A stretch of 64,000 bases of DNA, from assembly GCA_024233345.1 (NCBI GenBank), contig JACKPT010000015.1:1-64000 (forward strand). Direction: 5' to 3'. The notes below the pieces were generated by a model, which saw nothing but the letters and a program-made list of their open reading frames with translations, was not told the DNA's origin and ran no database searches. The translations under genes and the position numbers were made by a program. The stretch is from Verrucomicrobiota bacterium. Lineage in GTDB: Bacteria > Verrucomicrobiota > Kiritimatiellia > CAIVKH01. Below are positions 42,817-51,300 of this stretch, one piece after another (positions within the stretch are counted from its first letter, which is position 1; every line of letters begins with the position of its first letter).

Positions 42817-43090
42817 CACAGAGGCCACAGAGAATCACAGAGGGATTGGAGATTGGTCACCTCGTAGCGCGGGTCTCCTGCCCGTGTATCGGGAGCCGGA
42901 CTGCGCCTGGGCGTCCAGGAAACACCGTCCAATCAATACGCTTCATTCACCAATCCCAAATCTTAAATCTTCAATCCCCCAATTCCTCTGCGCTCTCTGT
43001 GCCCACTGTGGTGAATCTTCCCTGACTTTCCGATCAACCAATCTTCAATCTAAAATCTTCAATCTAAAATCATAAATCTCAACTCATCAT
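42817..43090. repeat. Composite repeat element, two copies in opposite orientation
   Basis: The left part (42817-42925) has A (ACCACAGAGGCCACAGAGAA) and a diverged B (CTCGTAGCGCGGGTCTCCTG). The right part (42955-43085) is the reverse complement of D and A (AAATCTTCAATC..., CTCTCTGTGCCCACTGTGGT). The head-to-head arrangement could form a long imperfect hairpin between two convergent genes. Confidence 0.82.
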
Positions 43091-43092
43091 TC

Positions 43093-46000
43093 CTACGGTG
43101 CGGTCAGGCGGATGCTATAGATTGGGTTCGTGACTCCAGTCGGGAAATTGAACCAGACTTGATTGGTGCCGCCGGTCCATTGTTCATTGAAGGGGGTGAC
43201 CATGGTCCAGGCCACCGGATTGGCCATCAGGTTCGTGGTTATCATCGGCTGCACGGTCCAGTTGTCGGGATTGCCCACCACCGTGAACTGCACATTGGTC
43301 TTCATGATCAACGCGGTGATGTACGCTTCAGGCACGATTAGATCGCCAAAGATCTGGCCCATGTTGACCGCACCGGGCGTGGAGAAGACTATGTTCGTAT
43401 CAAATGCCCAGGCAAAATCATCCCGGTTGGTGCCGGTACCGATCAGAGCGACACCGTTGGTACCTGCTGGTTCGATGTCAATCTTGCTGACCAGTTCAAA
43501 TCCACTGGCCACGCCTCCGAACATAATGCTGTCTTCGACGCCTCCGACTTCATTGAGCAGTTGAATCCCGGTTGGAATGTCCCAGAGTAGATTGGTGAAC
43601 ATTTGATCAGAGGCATCGGGCAATAATTCGTTCCCGAGAACCCAGAAACCATATCCACCGCTTTCATTCAACAAGGTTGTGTTGTTGGTGATCGTATAGC
43701 GGGATATCAGGGTGATTTCGTGATAAATCGCAATGGACCAATCTGAAAGGTCAAAGCCGGCAATCCCTGCCAATTCAATGAAGGCAGGGGTAAATGCAAA
43801 TCCCCAACTATTGAAAGCATCATTATAATCCACCTCATTGATCCAGACCTGACCTGGTTCCGAACGCGGGATCCCGTAGGAACCGGGGACGCCGGGGGCT
43901 GTGTCCGGATAGTAGGCGGGGGAGTTGAGTTCACTTCCGGGACCGGAGAATTCTACCTTGAAGTAGTACTGCACGATGGTACCGGCGGGTTGAGCCGGAA
44001 TATTCGTCGCGGACCGATAGGTGATGTAGCCGGTATTGGTCATCGCGAGGGTGGTAAATCCGCCGCTGGTTCCGATTCGGTAGTACGCGGTCACGTTGGT
44101 CGTTTCCGCGCCGTTGGCGGGTAAGACGATGGCATCGAGGTAGACGGCATCATTGGTAAAGGGGGCCGGGGGATCGATTTCCGCATTGATCACCACATCC
44201 GCCGGAGGCTTGGGGGTATCAATGAGAATGTTGTCGAAAAGGACACGCCCGCCTCCATTTTTGTACAACCGGACATATACCCCATTGGTGATGAAATTAT
44301 ATTTCGAGTAGTACAAATATCCACTATCATTGGTAATCGATAGCGTATCGATTGATGTCCAGGAAGATCCATTAATCGATGTCTGTATCTCGACTGCTGC
44401 GGTGTTATTCGTGTCGGTAGACCATAGCTTGTATTGGAACGAGATATTTCCTGCGCCATCTGGGAATAAGTGCGATTGTATAATGGACTGTGTGTTGCGG
44501 TTCATCCGCCCAACTTGTCCCTCGTATCCTTCCTCTGGGTCTACAATGACCTCCTGAACCGACCAACCCTCCCATTCATCGGTTCCTGAGGTGTAGGAGC
44601 CTTTGCGCGGCCAGGTTTCAAAGTTCTGGTTTCGGTAGGCCACTGGTTTGCTGATGCTGAAATCGTCGATCAATAGTTCCTGGGGACCGGTTTCTCCGGT
44701 CGCAACCCCGACAATATAGACATCATCGAAGGCCAGGTTTCCTGAAACTTTGGTATAGGTAAACCGGATCTGGATGACATTGGTGGAAAGGGAGTAGGAG
44801 GGGCTGGACTCGGTATTGCTCAGCGAGGTGAGGTTGACCAGGGTGGTCCACAGGCTGCCGTCGGTGGTGGTTTCAATGAGGAATGAAGAACCGGAAATCC
44901 CATTGCCCTTCATCCAGAAGGTCAGGTTGGTTGGATGATTCAAAACCGGGGTGGTGATCGTATCGCCTGTGGTATCGAATTTCACTGAGTTGGGAGACTC
45001 CCCGGAGCTGGAATCGCTGGTATATTCACCAACCCCATCAAAGAGCCAGCCGCCAGGGGCTTCACTACCTTCGGTAAATGGTTCCTGGATCAGGACATTG
45101 TCTATCGCTCCGGCATCGATCTGCTGGTTGACAATGCGAATATAGCGGGGGTTGGGTTCGTAAAAGAACTGATTATATTGGATGTAGGAACCACTGATGA
45201 TCGGCTCAATCACTGCTAGGTCCGTCCAGGTATTGCTGCCATCGGGCGATTCCTGCAGCCGCAGCGATGCGGGTCCATAGCCATTGGTGCCCCTGGCGTA
45301 CTGGAAGGAGATGGTCCCATATCCGTCACTGTAGTAGGGGGAGCGGAGTTGCCAGGTAAAGACATTGGTGGGAACGAGTGGATCACCAATGACCCCGGAG
45401 GTTCCACTGTAGGCTTCATTGGTGGTGATGCGTCCGAGACTGAGCAGCCAGTCATTGATGGTGATGATGGTGTCTGATGTATTGGTCCATCCCGCTCCTT
45501 CGAAATCCTGCAACCGTGGATCATCGGTGGCATCCGCGAGCTGAATGTCATCGATGAGGAGGTTGTTGGTGCCGGATAAATGATCGACGCGTACATAGCG
45601 AACATCAGGGTCGGCAAGGTACAGAGAGTAGGACTGATAACTTTGGGCGACAATGTTGGATACCGTGCCTTTGGTGGTCCAAGAACTGCCGTTGGGCGAA
45701 GTCTGGACGCGGAAGGTGATGGGCTCGAGGTTGTCCTCCGGATCTGTGGTGTTTTCATGCCGGTAGAAAAAATTGACCCGGCCCACCCCGGAGGTGGTAA
45801 GCGGGGAAACAATCTGGCCCCCCTGGGGTAGACTCGCGGCCAGCCCGGTGCGGGCTTCATCGGTGACTGATCCCGTGGTCATCAACCAGCCTGCATAGCT
45901 GTATCGCCCGGGAGTAAAGGCGAATGGCCAACTGAAGGATTGAGCCATGGGGGGAATCTCCCGGATCGATACATCATCGAACTGTAGGGAACCAAGATCG

Positions 46001-46854
46001 CCCGCCCCGCTGACACTGATTACGGAACGCGCGTACATGGTGCCCTCTGGGGCCTCTCCGATGACCTTGAACTCCGTCCAGTCACTGGTCAAACCATCGA
46101 GCGGGGTTGCGTATACCGCGAGGGGACCGCTGAACCCGGACCCAAAAAATTCAATTTTCAGCTCTTTGTTGTCGGCAGTCCAGGGACCATAGGGTGGTTC
46201 CGCATCGGCCCAGAAGTTTGCCGTCAACTCATAGGTAAAGCCGCGCCCGGCAGGAATATCCTGCCAGAATCCGCCATAATCCCAATCACCCGCCCCGATG
46301 TAGGCAATCGATGAGCCGGTGAGTGCACGCCAATCGGCCCGGCCGACGTTTCCCCATAGATCCCCCATACCATCAGGAAACCCATTTTCCCAGTGAAGGG
46401 GTTTGGTTTCTTCCGAACCTTCCAGCTCAAAGCTGCCATTGCGGGTGCGGTTGGTCCAGGGCAGAGAAACACTGTCCAAAATGATCGAGTAGATCAGGGT
46501 CTGATCATTGAAGGTGAAACGGTAATAGCCATCCTGGGGGAAGGAGATTGCTATGTCCGCGGCTGTAAGGATTGCAACGTTGGTCACTGGAGGCGAGAGG
46601 ATCGCGGATTGGCCCCAGTTGATGTCCCAAGAGCGATTCGCAGCGAATTTGAAATACTCTTGGGCGCCCCGCTGCGCAAACAGGGTGGCCCGCCAGGTGT
46701 TGTTCGACACCAGGGTCATGTTGTTGGCCCCGGGGTTCCAGCCCTGGAAACTCCCGGCGAGGGTCATGCTGGAATAGACCGAGGTCTGGGCCAGCCCCAC
46801 CACAGGGAGGGCGGTCACCAACAGGGTAATGGCAAATCGTCTCAACATCTTCAA
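43093..46854 (-). CDS. Large secreted beta-rich protein with jelly-roll-like repeats
   Basis: A 1,253-residue protein. Signal peptide to about residue 22 (LLVTALPVVGLAQ), with a good GGATAGGAG site before the ATG at 46854. Residues about 25-125 look like an immunoglobulin-like glycan-binding (CBM48/E-set) domain (MTLAGSFQGWNP, YYRFTFNDQTLIYSI). Residues about 130-305 resemble a carbohydrate-binding jelly roll (NGSFELEGSEETKPLHWENG). Several repeated modules then carry the pattern ISFQYARG... followed by S-x-D/N-G-S-x-W-T. The C-terminus has a lamin-tail-like region (WINEVDYNDAFNSWGFAF, FIELAGIAGFDLSDW) and ends IYSIRLTAP. No catalytic domain was recognised. It is probably a large exported binding protein, encoded convergently with the pseudopilin operon. 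Confidence 0.8.
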   Translation of the reverse strand: MKMLRRFAITLLVTALPVVGLAQTSVYSSMTLAGSFQGWNPGANNMTLVSNNTWRATLFAQRGAQEYFKFAANRSWDINWGQSAILSPPVTNVAILTAADIAISFPQDGYYRFTFNDQTLIYSIILDSVSLPWTNRTRNGSFELEGSEETKPLHWENGFPDGMGDLWGNVGRADWRALTGSSIAYIGAGDWDYGGFWQDIPAGRGFTYELTANFWADAEPPYGPWTADNKELKIEFFGSGFSGPLAVYATPLDGLTSDWTEFKVIGEAPEGTMYARSVISVSGAGDLGSLQFDDVSIREIPPMAQSFSWPFAFTPGRYSYAGWLMTTGSVTDEARTGLAASLPQGGQIVSPLTTSGVGRVNFFYRHENTTDPEDNLEPITFRVQTSPNGSSWTTKGTVSNIVAQSYQSYSLYLADPDVRYVRVDHLSGTNNLLIDDIQLADATDDPRLQDFEGAGWTNTSDTIITINDWLLSLGRITTNEAYSGTSGVIGDPLVPTNVFTWQLRSPYYSDGYGTISFQYARGTNGYGPASLRLQESPDGSNTWTDLAVIEPIISGSYIQYNQFFYEPNPRYIRIVNQQIDAGAIDNVLIQEPFTEGSEAPGGWLFDGVGEYTSDSSSGESPNSVKFDTTGDTITTPVLNHPTNLTFWMKGNGISGSSFLIETTTDGSLWTTLVNLTSLSNTESSPSYSLSTNVIQIRFTYTKVSGNLAFDDVYIVGVATGETGPQELLIDDFSISKPVAYRNQNFETWPRKGSYTSGTDEWEGWSVQEVIVDPEEGYEGQVGRMNRNTQSIIQSHLFPDGAGNISFQYKLWSTDTNNTAAVEIQTSINGSSWTSIDTLSITNDSGYLYYSKYNFITNGVYVRLYKNGGGRVLFDNILIDTPKPPADVVINAEIDPPAPFTNDAVYLDAIVLPANGAETTNVTAYYRIGTSGGFTTLAMTNTGYITYRSATNIPAQPAGTIVQYYFKVEFSGPGSELNSPAYYPDTAPGVPGSYGIPRSEPGQVWINEVDYNDAFNSWGFAFTPAFIELAGIAGFDLSDWSIAIYHEITLISRYTITNNTTLLNESGGYGFWVLGNELLPDASDQMFTNLLWDIPTGIQLLNEVGGVEDSIMFGGVASGFELVSKIDIEPAGTNGVALIGTGTNRDDFAWAFDTNIVFSTPGAVNMGQIFGDLIVPEAYITALIMKTNVQFTVVGNPDNWTVQPMITTNLMANPVAWTMVTPFNEQWTGGTNQVWFNFPTGVTNPIYSIRLTAP

Positions 46855-46914
46855 TCTCCTATCCTCTGGGGATAATTTACCCCCGAACCCTACGCCCGTT
46901 AAAGCGCTTTTGCC

Positions 46915-47575
46915 AAGTGAGGAGTTTGTTGGGGGATTGGTTGATTAAAGATTTGAGATTTGAGATTGAAGATTGGTGAATTGAGATTGGGGAATGGTGA
47001 GTCGGGGGAAGGTTCACCACAAAGGACACAGAGAGCGCAGAGTAATTGGGGGTTGGATGATTGAAGAATGAAGATTGATGATTTGAGATTGGGGATTGGG
47101 GGTTAGGGACCTGGCCCTGAAGGGGCCGAAGTCGATAGCCCATGGCAGAGCCATGGGGGAGGACGATCCCCCAAACAAATTTGTGCTGAAGGCACGACAT
47201 TCGGGTCCTGAAACCTGCCTGCCCGTCCAGGGCCTGCCCGGCCAGGGCCTGCCCGGCCAGGGACACCTACCACAGAGGACACAGAGAAACACAGAGGGAG
47301 ATTGGGTGATTGGTAAACTCGTAGCGTGGGTCTCCAGACCCGCGTATCGGGAGCAGAACTGAACGCAACCGATTACGATTACGATTAGGATTACGAGTAG
47401 GAGGAGGGTTACCCCCCCCCAATCTCTCTCTCTGCGCTCTCTGTGGTGGGTGCCCCTGGCCGTGCAGGCCCTGACCGGAAAGTCGGCTCATACTTCATAA
47501 TCGTAATCCTAATCGTAATCGTAATCGAAACAGGGATGCTGGGTGCATGATGAATCAAGCATCAGGGCCCGAGGG
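46915..47575. repeat. Long composite repeat island, both orientations
   Basis: The D tract (46930-46995), A (47012-47043) and D again (47050-47104) are followed by hairpin modules (47104-47205) and F (47217-47265). Then A (47271-47300), B (CTCGTAGCGTGGGTCTCCAG, 47319-47349) and C (CCGATTACGATTACGATTAG, about 47369-47400) follow. The order then reverses, with A in reverse (about 47425-47452) and C in reverse (TCGTAATCCTAATCGTAATC, about 47498-47530). The second half makes an inverted repeat of about 250 bases overall. No gene is supported within the 814-base gap. Confidence 0.85.
47104..47205. repeat. Hairpin modules like the RAYT-linked blocks, embedded in a composite repeat
   Basis: GCCCTGAAGGGGC-like, CCCATGGCAGAGCCATGGG (perfect eight-base stem), and GTGCTGAAGGCAC followed by GACATTC, closely resembling modules of the blocks at 22782 and 25538. 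The two repeat classes meet here. Confidence 0.7.
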
Positions 47576-47668
47576 TTAAGCCAGAGGTACTCTTTTCCGC
47601 TTCCTGTGGTTTATCTTTCCGGATAGTTTGACCTGACAGATGGGGCAAATCCGGTTAATGATCCTACC

Positions 47669-50092
47669 ATGACCCAAACACTGCTCCATCATGATGGTAT
47701 TTCCTGCCGGTTCATCCTGATCCTCGCCGGATGGCTGGTCGCCATGCCCGCCCTCGCGACAATCCCGATTGTGGAGGATATCGATGCGGATGATGATGTG
47801 TTGTCCGTCGACTGGGCGCCGGACGATACCCATGTGGGGGTGGGGACTGGTACAATCCTCGCCAAGGAACTCAAGGTCTACTCCTTTTCCGCGATCACAG
47901 AAGTGCTGACCCTTCGCTACCAAACCAACTATTCCGCGACGCCCCAGCCAGTGAATGCGGTCCGATGGCATCCTTCCCAGCATTACCTCGCGGTGGGGAG
48001 TCAGGACAACTCCGCACATGAACTGACTGTCTATAATTTCAATGAAATCACCCACAAACCGACCGCAACCAACAGTGTTGATTTCGGTACCTTTGACAGT
48101 GTCAAGGCACTGGCCTGGAATCCGAATGGCAATACCCTTGCGGTGGGGACGGACATCTCAGATAAGGAAATCATTCTGTATTCCTATGGCCCCGGCTCTC
48201 TATCCACATCGAGGGTGTTCAATGTGGATTCCAGTAACACACGACAGATCATGACCAATGCCATGGCCTGGCATCCGGGGGGTACCAACCTTGCTGTCGG
48301 GTTCGCCTATAACTCGAGCTCACTGGCGGAAGAACTCAGAGTGTATTCATGGAATGGATCAATCTTGACGGAAAAGTTCGCCGCCAACATGACATCGCTG
48401 CATGACGTTTCGGCGGTTGGTTGGTCGGCGAATGGACGGGTGCTTGCAGTGGGGCTTCATCGGGCAACTGCGTCTGCTGCGCAAAAGCTCCTGTTGTACC
48501 GAGAAAGCGGGGGGGATTGGGATGTGGACATCGCTTATGTACCTCCAACCCTTAATAACATCGTTGGCCTTGAATGGTCGCCGGAGGGAAATCTTCTTGC
48601 TGTGGCCTATGATCGGTCTGCGCTCGGTGCTGATGTTGGACTTTATCGATATCGCGAAGATACCGATTCCCTTGAGTATTTGGATGGAGCTCTAGCGTCT
48701 CTTAGTTCAACGGATGACGCCAACGACATCCGCTGGTCGGAGGATGGGCGGTATCTTGCGGTGGGGCATGAGAATGACAAGGTGTACATTCTGGAGGTGA
48801 AGCAGGCGGACTTGCGGTTAACCAAGACGGTGTCGTCTTACCTGGTCTGCCCGGAGAGCAATCTGGTGTATTCCCTGAATGTGTTCAATGCCGGTCCGGA
48901 TCCTGCGGTTTCGGTGGTGATTACCGATACACTTCCATCCCAGGTGACGTATGAAGGCAGTTCTTGGCCGACCGCACAGGTCTCGCAGGTGGGGCAGACG
49001 CTGACGTTTGATTTTGGTACGAACACCCTGCCCAGTTCATTTGGTGCGCTGATTTCGGTCACGGTCAGTGTGAATACCGCCGCTTCGGGGATCTTTACCA
49101 ACTTCGCCGCCGTCTATAGCGAAACCACCGATCCGGAGTTCACCAACAATCTCGGGTTTGCCACCAATGCGGTGGATTTCGATTGCGACGGGATTGCCAA
49201 TGAGCTGGACAACTGTCCGACCAATTTCAATCCCGATCAGGCCAACTCGGATGCCGACGGGTTTGGGGATGTCTGCGACAACTGCATCAGCAATAGCAAT
49301 CCCGACCAGCTTGATGTGGATTTCGATGGGCTGGGGAACGATTGTGATAACTGTCCAACCAATCCCAACCCAGGGCAGGTAAATTTCGATGGCGATCCGT
49401 TTGGCGATGATTGTGACGATTGCCCATTTGTCTACAATGAGACCAACGGCCTGCCAGATGTGGACGCAGATGGATTTGCCGACCTGTGTGATAACTGTCC
49501 GACCAACAGCAATGCTGGGCAAGAGGACGGGGATAGTGATGGGGTGGGGAATGTCTGTGATAACTGCCCCAGCGACGCCAACCCGGACCAGGCCAATCCG
49601 GACGGGGACAACCGGGGGAGTGCCTGCGATAACTGCCCGGACGTCGCCAATGATCAATCCGACAATGATGGCGATTTGATCGGCAACGCCTGCGACCCGG
49701 ATATCGACGGAGATGACCTGCCGAATGACTGGGAAAGTCTGTATGGCTTTAACCCAAACTTTTTTGAGGCCCCGGAAACCACCAATGATCCGGATAACGA
49801 CGGGTATTCGAACCTCGAGGAATACATTGGGAACACCAACCCCACCAACCCAGCCTCGTTCTTTGCTGTGCAAATGATCGGGAACACCACCGGGTTGTGG
49901 CTACAGGTACCCTCGGAAACCGGACGCCTGTTCGATGTCTGGACCTCCACCAACCGCCAGATGACCGACTGGACCCTGTATGCTACCAATCTGCCCTCCA
50001 CCTCCGGCACCACCCAGCTCCCGGAACCCGATCCCCAGCCGGGAGAAAAGAATTACCGGGTCAAGGTCCGACTGGAGCATCCCCTGCCGTAG
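47669..50092 (+). CDS. Secreted beta-propeller / DUF11 / thrombospondin type-3 protein
   Basis: An 807-residue protein. Signal peptide at about 1-31 (FILILAGWLVAMPALA). Residues about 32-380 form a WD40-like propeller with repeated V-x-A-[VL]-x-W-[HNS]-P-x-G-x-x-[LV]-A-V-G units. Residues about 381-500 are a DUF11-type domain (LRLTKTVSSYLVCPESNLVY, VVITDTLPSQVTYEG). About 500-690 carry at least seven thrombospondin type-3-like calcium loops (DNCPTNFNPDQANSDADGFG; DVCDNC), with cysteine pairs. The C-terminal about 100 residues (GYSNLEEYIGNTNPTNPASF; WTSTNRQMTDWTLYATNLP; YRVKVRLE) recall a module shared with the other giant proteins. It is predicted to be a calcium-dependent extracellular adhesive or surface protein. 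No enzyme domain is evident. Confidence 0.86.
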   Translation: MTQTLLHHDGISCRFILILAGWLVAMPALATIPIVEDIDADDDVLSVDWAPDDTHVGVGTGTILAKELKVYSFSAITEVLTLRYQTNYSATPQPVNAVRWHPSQHYLAVGSQDNSAHELTVYNFNEITHKPTATNSVDFGTFDSVKALAWNPNGNTLAVGTDISDKEIILYSYGPGSLSTSRVFNVDSSNTRQIMTNAMAWHPGGTNLAVGFAYNSSSLAEELRVYSWNGSILTEKFAANMTSLHDVSAVGWSANGRVLAVGLHRATASAAQKLLLYRESGGDWDVDIAYVPPTLNNIVGLEWSPEGNLLAVAYDRSALGADVGLYRYREDTDSLEYLDGALASLSSTDDANDIRWSEDGRYLAVGHENDKVYILEVKQADLRLTKTVSSYLVCPESNLVYSLNVFNAGPDPAVSVVITDTLPSQVTYEGSSWPTAQVSQVGQTLTFDFGTNTLPSSFGALISVTVSVNTAASGIFTNFAAVYSETTDPEFTNNLGFATNAVDFDCDGIANELDNCPTNFNPDQANSDADGFGDVCDNCISNSNPDQLDVDFDGLGNDCDNCPTNPNPGQVNFDGDPFGDDCDDCPFVYNETNGLPDVDADGFADLCDNCPTNSNAGQEDGDSDGVGNVCDNCPSDANPDQANPDGDNRGSACDNCPDVANDQSDNDGDLIGNACDPDIDGDDLPNDWESLYGFNPNFFEAPETTNDPDNDGYSNLEEYIGNTNPTNPASFFAVQMIGNTTGLWLQVPSETGRLFDVWTSTNRQMTDWTLYATNLPSTSGTTQLPEPDPQPGEKNYRVKVRLEHPLP

Positions 50093-50325
50093 GGATTTTG
50101 GATTGAAGATTGAAGATTGAGGATTTGAGATTTGGGGATTTGTGATTGTTCGGGGAAGTTCACCAGCGAAGTTTCACCACAGAGGACACAGAGAGGGCAG
50201 AAGATTGAGGATTTGAGATTGAAGATTGGGGAATTGAGATTGTTGATTGGATAGGCCCTGGCCGGGCAGGGACACCTGAAACCCCTTTCCCCCGACACCT
50301 TCCTCGCCTCCGTTTCTTCATCGAA
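50093..50325. repeat. Composite repeat element (modules D-A-D-F-E)
   Basis: The D tract (ATTGAAGATTGAAGATTGAG, 50100-50140), A (50174-50200), D again (50203-50245), F (CCCTGGCCGGGCAGGGACAC, 50253-50272) and E remnant (CCTGAAACCCC, CCCGACACC) lead up to a coiled-coil gene. No gene is supported within. Confidence 0.82.
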
Positions 50326-50370
50326 ACTCACCGCTTGAACAAAGTTTCAATTTATGTGTCCATTTCCCAT

Positions 50371-51018
50371 ATGAATTCATTGTACGCCTTCCGTTTGTTT
50401 GCCTTGTCGCTCGCGCTTGTTCTGTCTTTTTCGGCGTTCTGCCCGGCGGCGGAGATTCTGGTGGGCGGTTCGCCATCGGCGGAGTCGGCTCGGGTGGAAT
50501 TGGAGCGAGTCAAACACCGGGCGATGTTTGACAATGCCGACATCATTCCCCTGCGGATCGAAGCGAGCAGGCTGGAGGGGGAGATGATTGAGGCCCGACG
50601 GGTTTGGTTGGATTACTGTCGGACCCATTTCCCGAAGATTCGCGAGCTCGAATTGAAGCAAAAGGGGCTTTTTGAGCAGAAAAAGGAGCTTCAGGCTGTC
50701 ATGGCCGCCATTCAGAACGAGGTGGAACAGGCCGCCCGGGACAGCGATCAGGGACGGGTGGCTTCACTCACCGGGGAAACCCGGGAAAAGGTCAAACAAT
50801 TGGCCTTGCTCGACCAGGAGTTGGATGCCCTAGGCCCGCAACTCGACGCCCAGCGGGAAGAGGCGGCGGAGTCCAGTCCCGAAGCTGAAGCCCTGGCCGC
50901 CACCGCCGCAGAGCTGGAGGAGGCGTTCGGGGAGGCTCATCGGACTCTGAACGAGGCGGTCAATGCCCTCCCTGAGGTCATCGCGGCCGAGCAGGCCCGG
51001 CGGGCTGCCGTCCGATAA
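50371..51018 (+). CDS. Exported coiled-coil protein of unknown function
   Basis: A 215-residue protein. The start at ATG 50371 yields a signal peptide (RLFALSLALVLSFSAFCPA, cut before Ala-Glu-Ile). A TTG at 50335 would add twelve residues. Everything after it is predicted helical coiled coil, rich in Ala, Glu, Gln and Leu (LELKQKGLFEQKKELQAVMA and TAAELEEAFGEAHRTLNEAV). No known domain is recognised; it resembles Skp/OmpH or tropomyosin-like periplasmic proteins only in being helical. It lies between two large exported proteins. No clear ribosome-binding site is seen. Confidence 0.7.
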   Translation: MNSLYAFRLFALSLALVLSFSAFCPAAEILVGGSPSAESARVELERVKHRAMFDNADIIPLRIEASRLEGEMIEARRVWLDYCRTHFPKIRELELKQKGLFEQKKELQAVMAAIQNEVEQAARDSDQGRVASLTGETREKVKQLALLDQELDALGPQLDAQREEAAESSPEAEALAATAAELEEAFGEAHRTLNEAVNALPEVIAAEQARRAAVR

Positions 51019-51300
51019 AGCGTGAGCAACGTGGCACGGGAAGCCTGCCCGTGTCCCCTTCATTAACCGGGGGAGAAACCCTTTCTGGGTTCAAACCGCC
51101 TTTTCGCTTTCCTGATCATCATCCTGCGCGAAATCCTCACCATTGTTCCGGTAAGGAAAAAACCGATTTCGCGAGCCCATTACCTTGACGGAGTTTTATT
51201 GGATCGATTAGGCTATACGGCACATGGTTAACCGCTTATATTGTCAACCTGTGATTTGCAAACCCGTACACCGTAGTCCTGATCCTTTAAGGGGGCTCCT
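51019..51300. other. Leader region of the giant subtilisin-like gene
   Basis: 282 bases without a gene. TTGACG (51185-51190) is the only clear -35-like hexamer, but the only good -10-like sequence (CTATAC, about 51213) is too far away for a standard spacer. AAGGGGG about eight bases before the ATG at 51301 is a strong ribosome-binding site. Confidence 0.4.

Noticed and set aside
51060..51110. tRNA-like GGGTTCAAACC sequence
   Set aside because: Only a T-loop-like string is present; no acceptor or anticodon stem could be formed around it.
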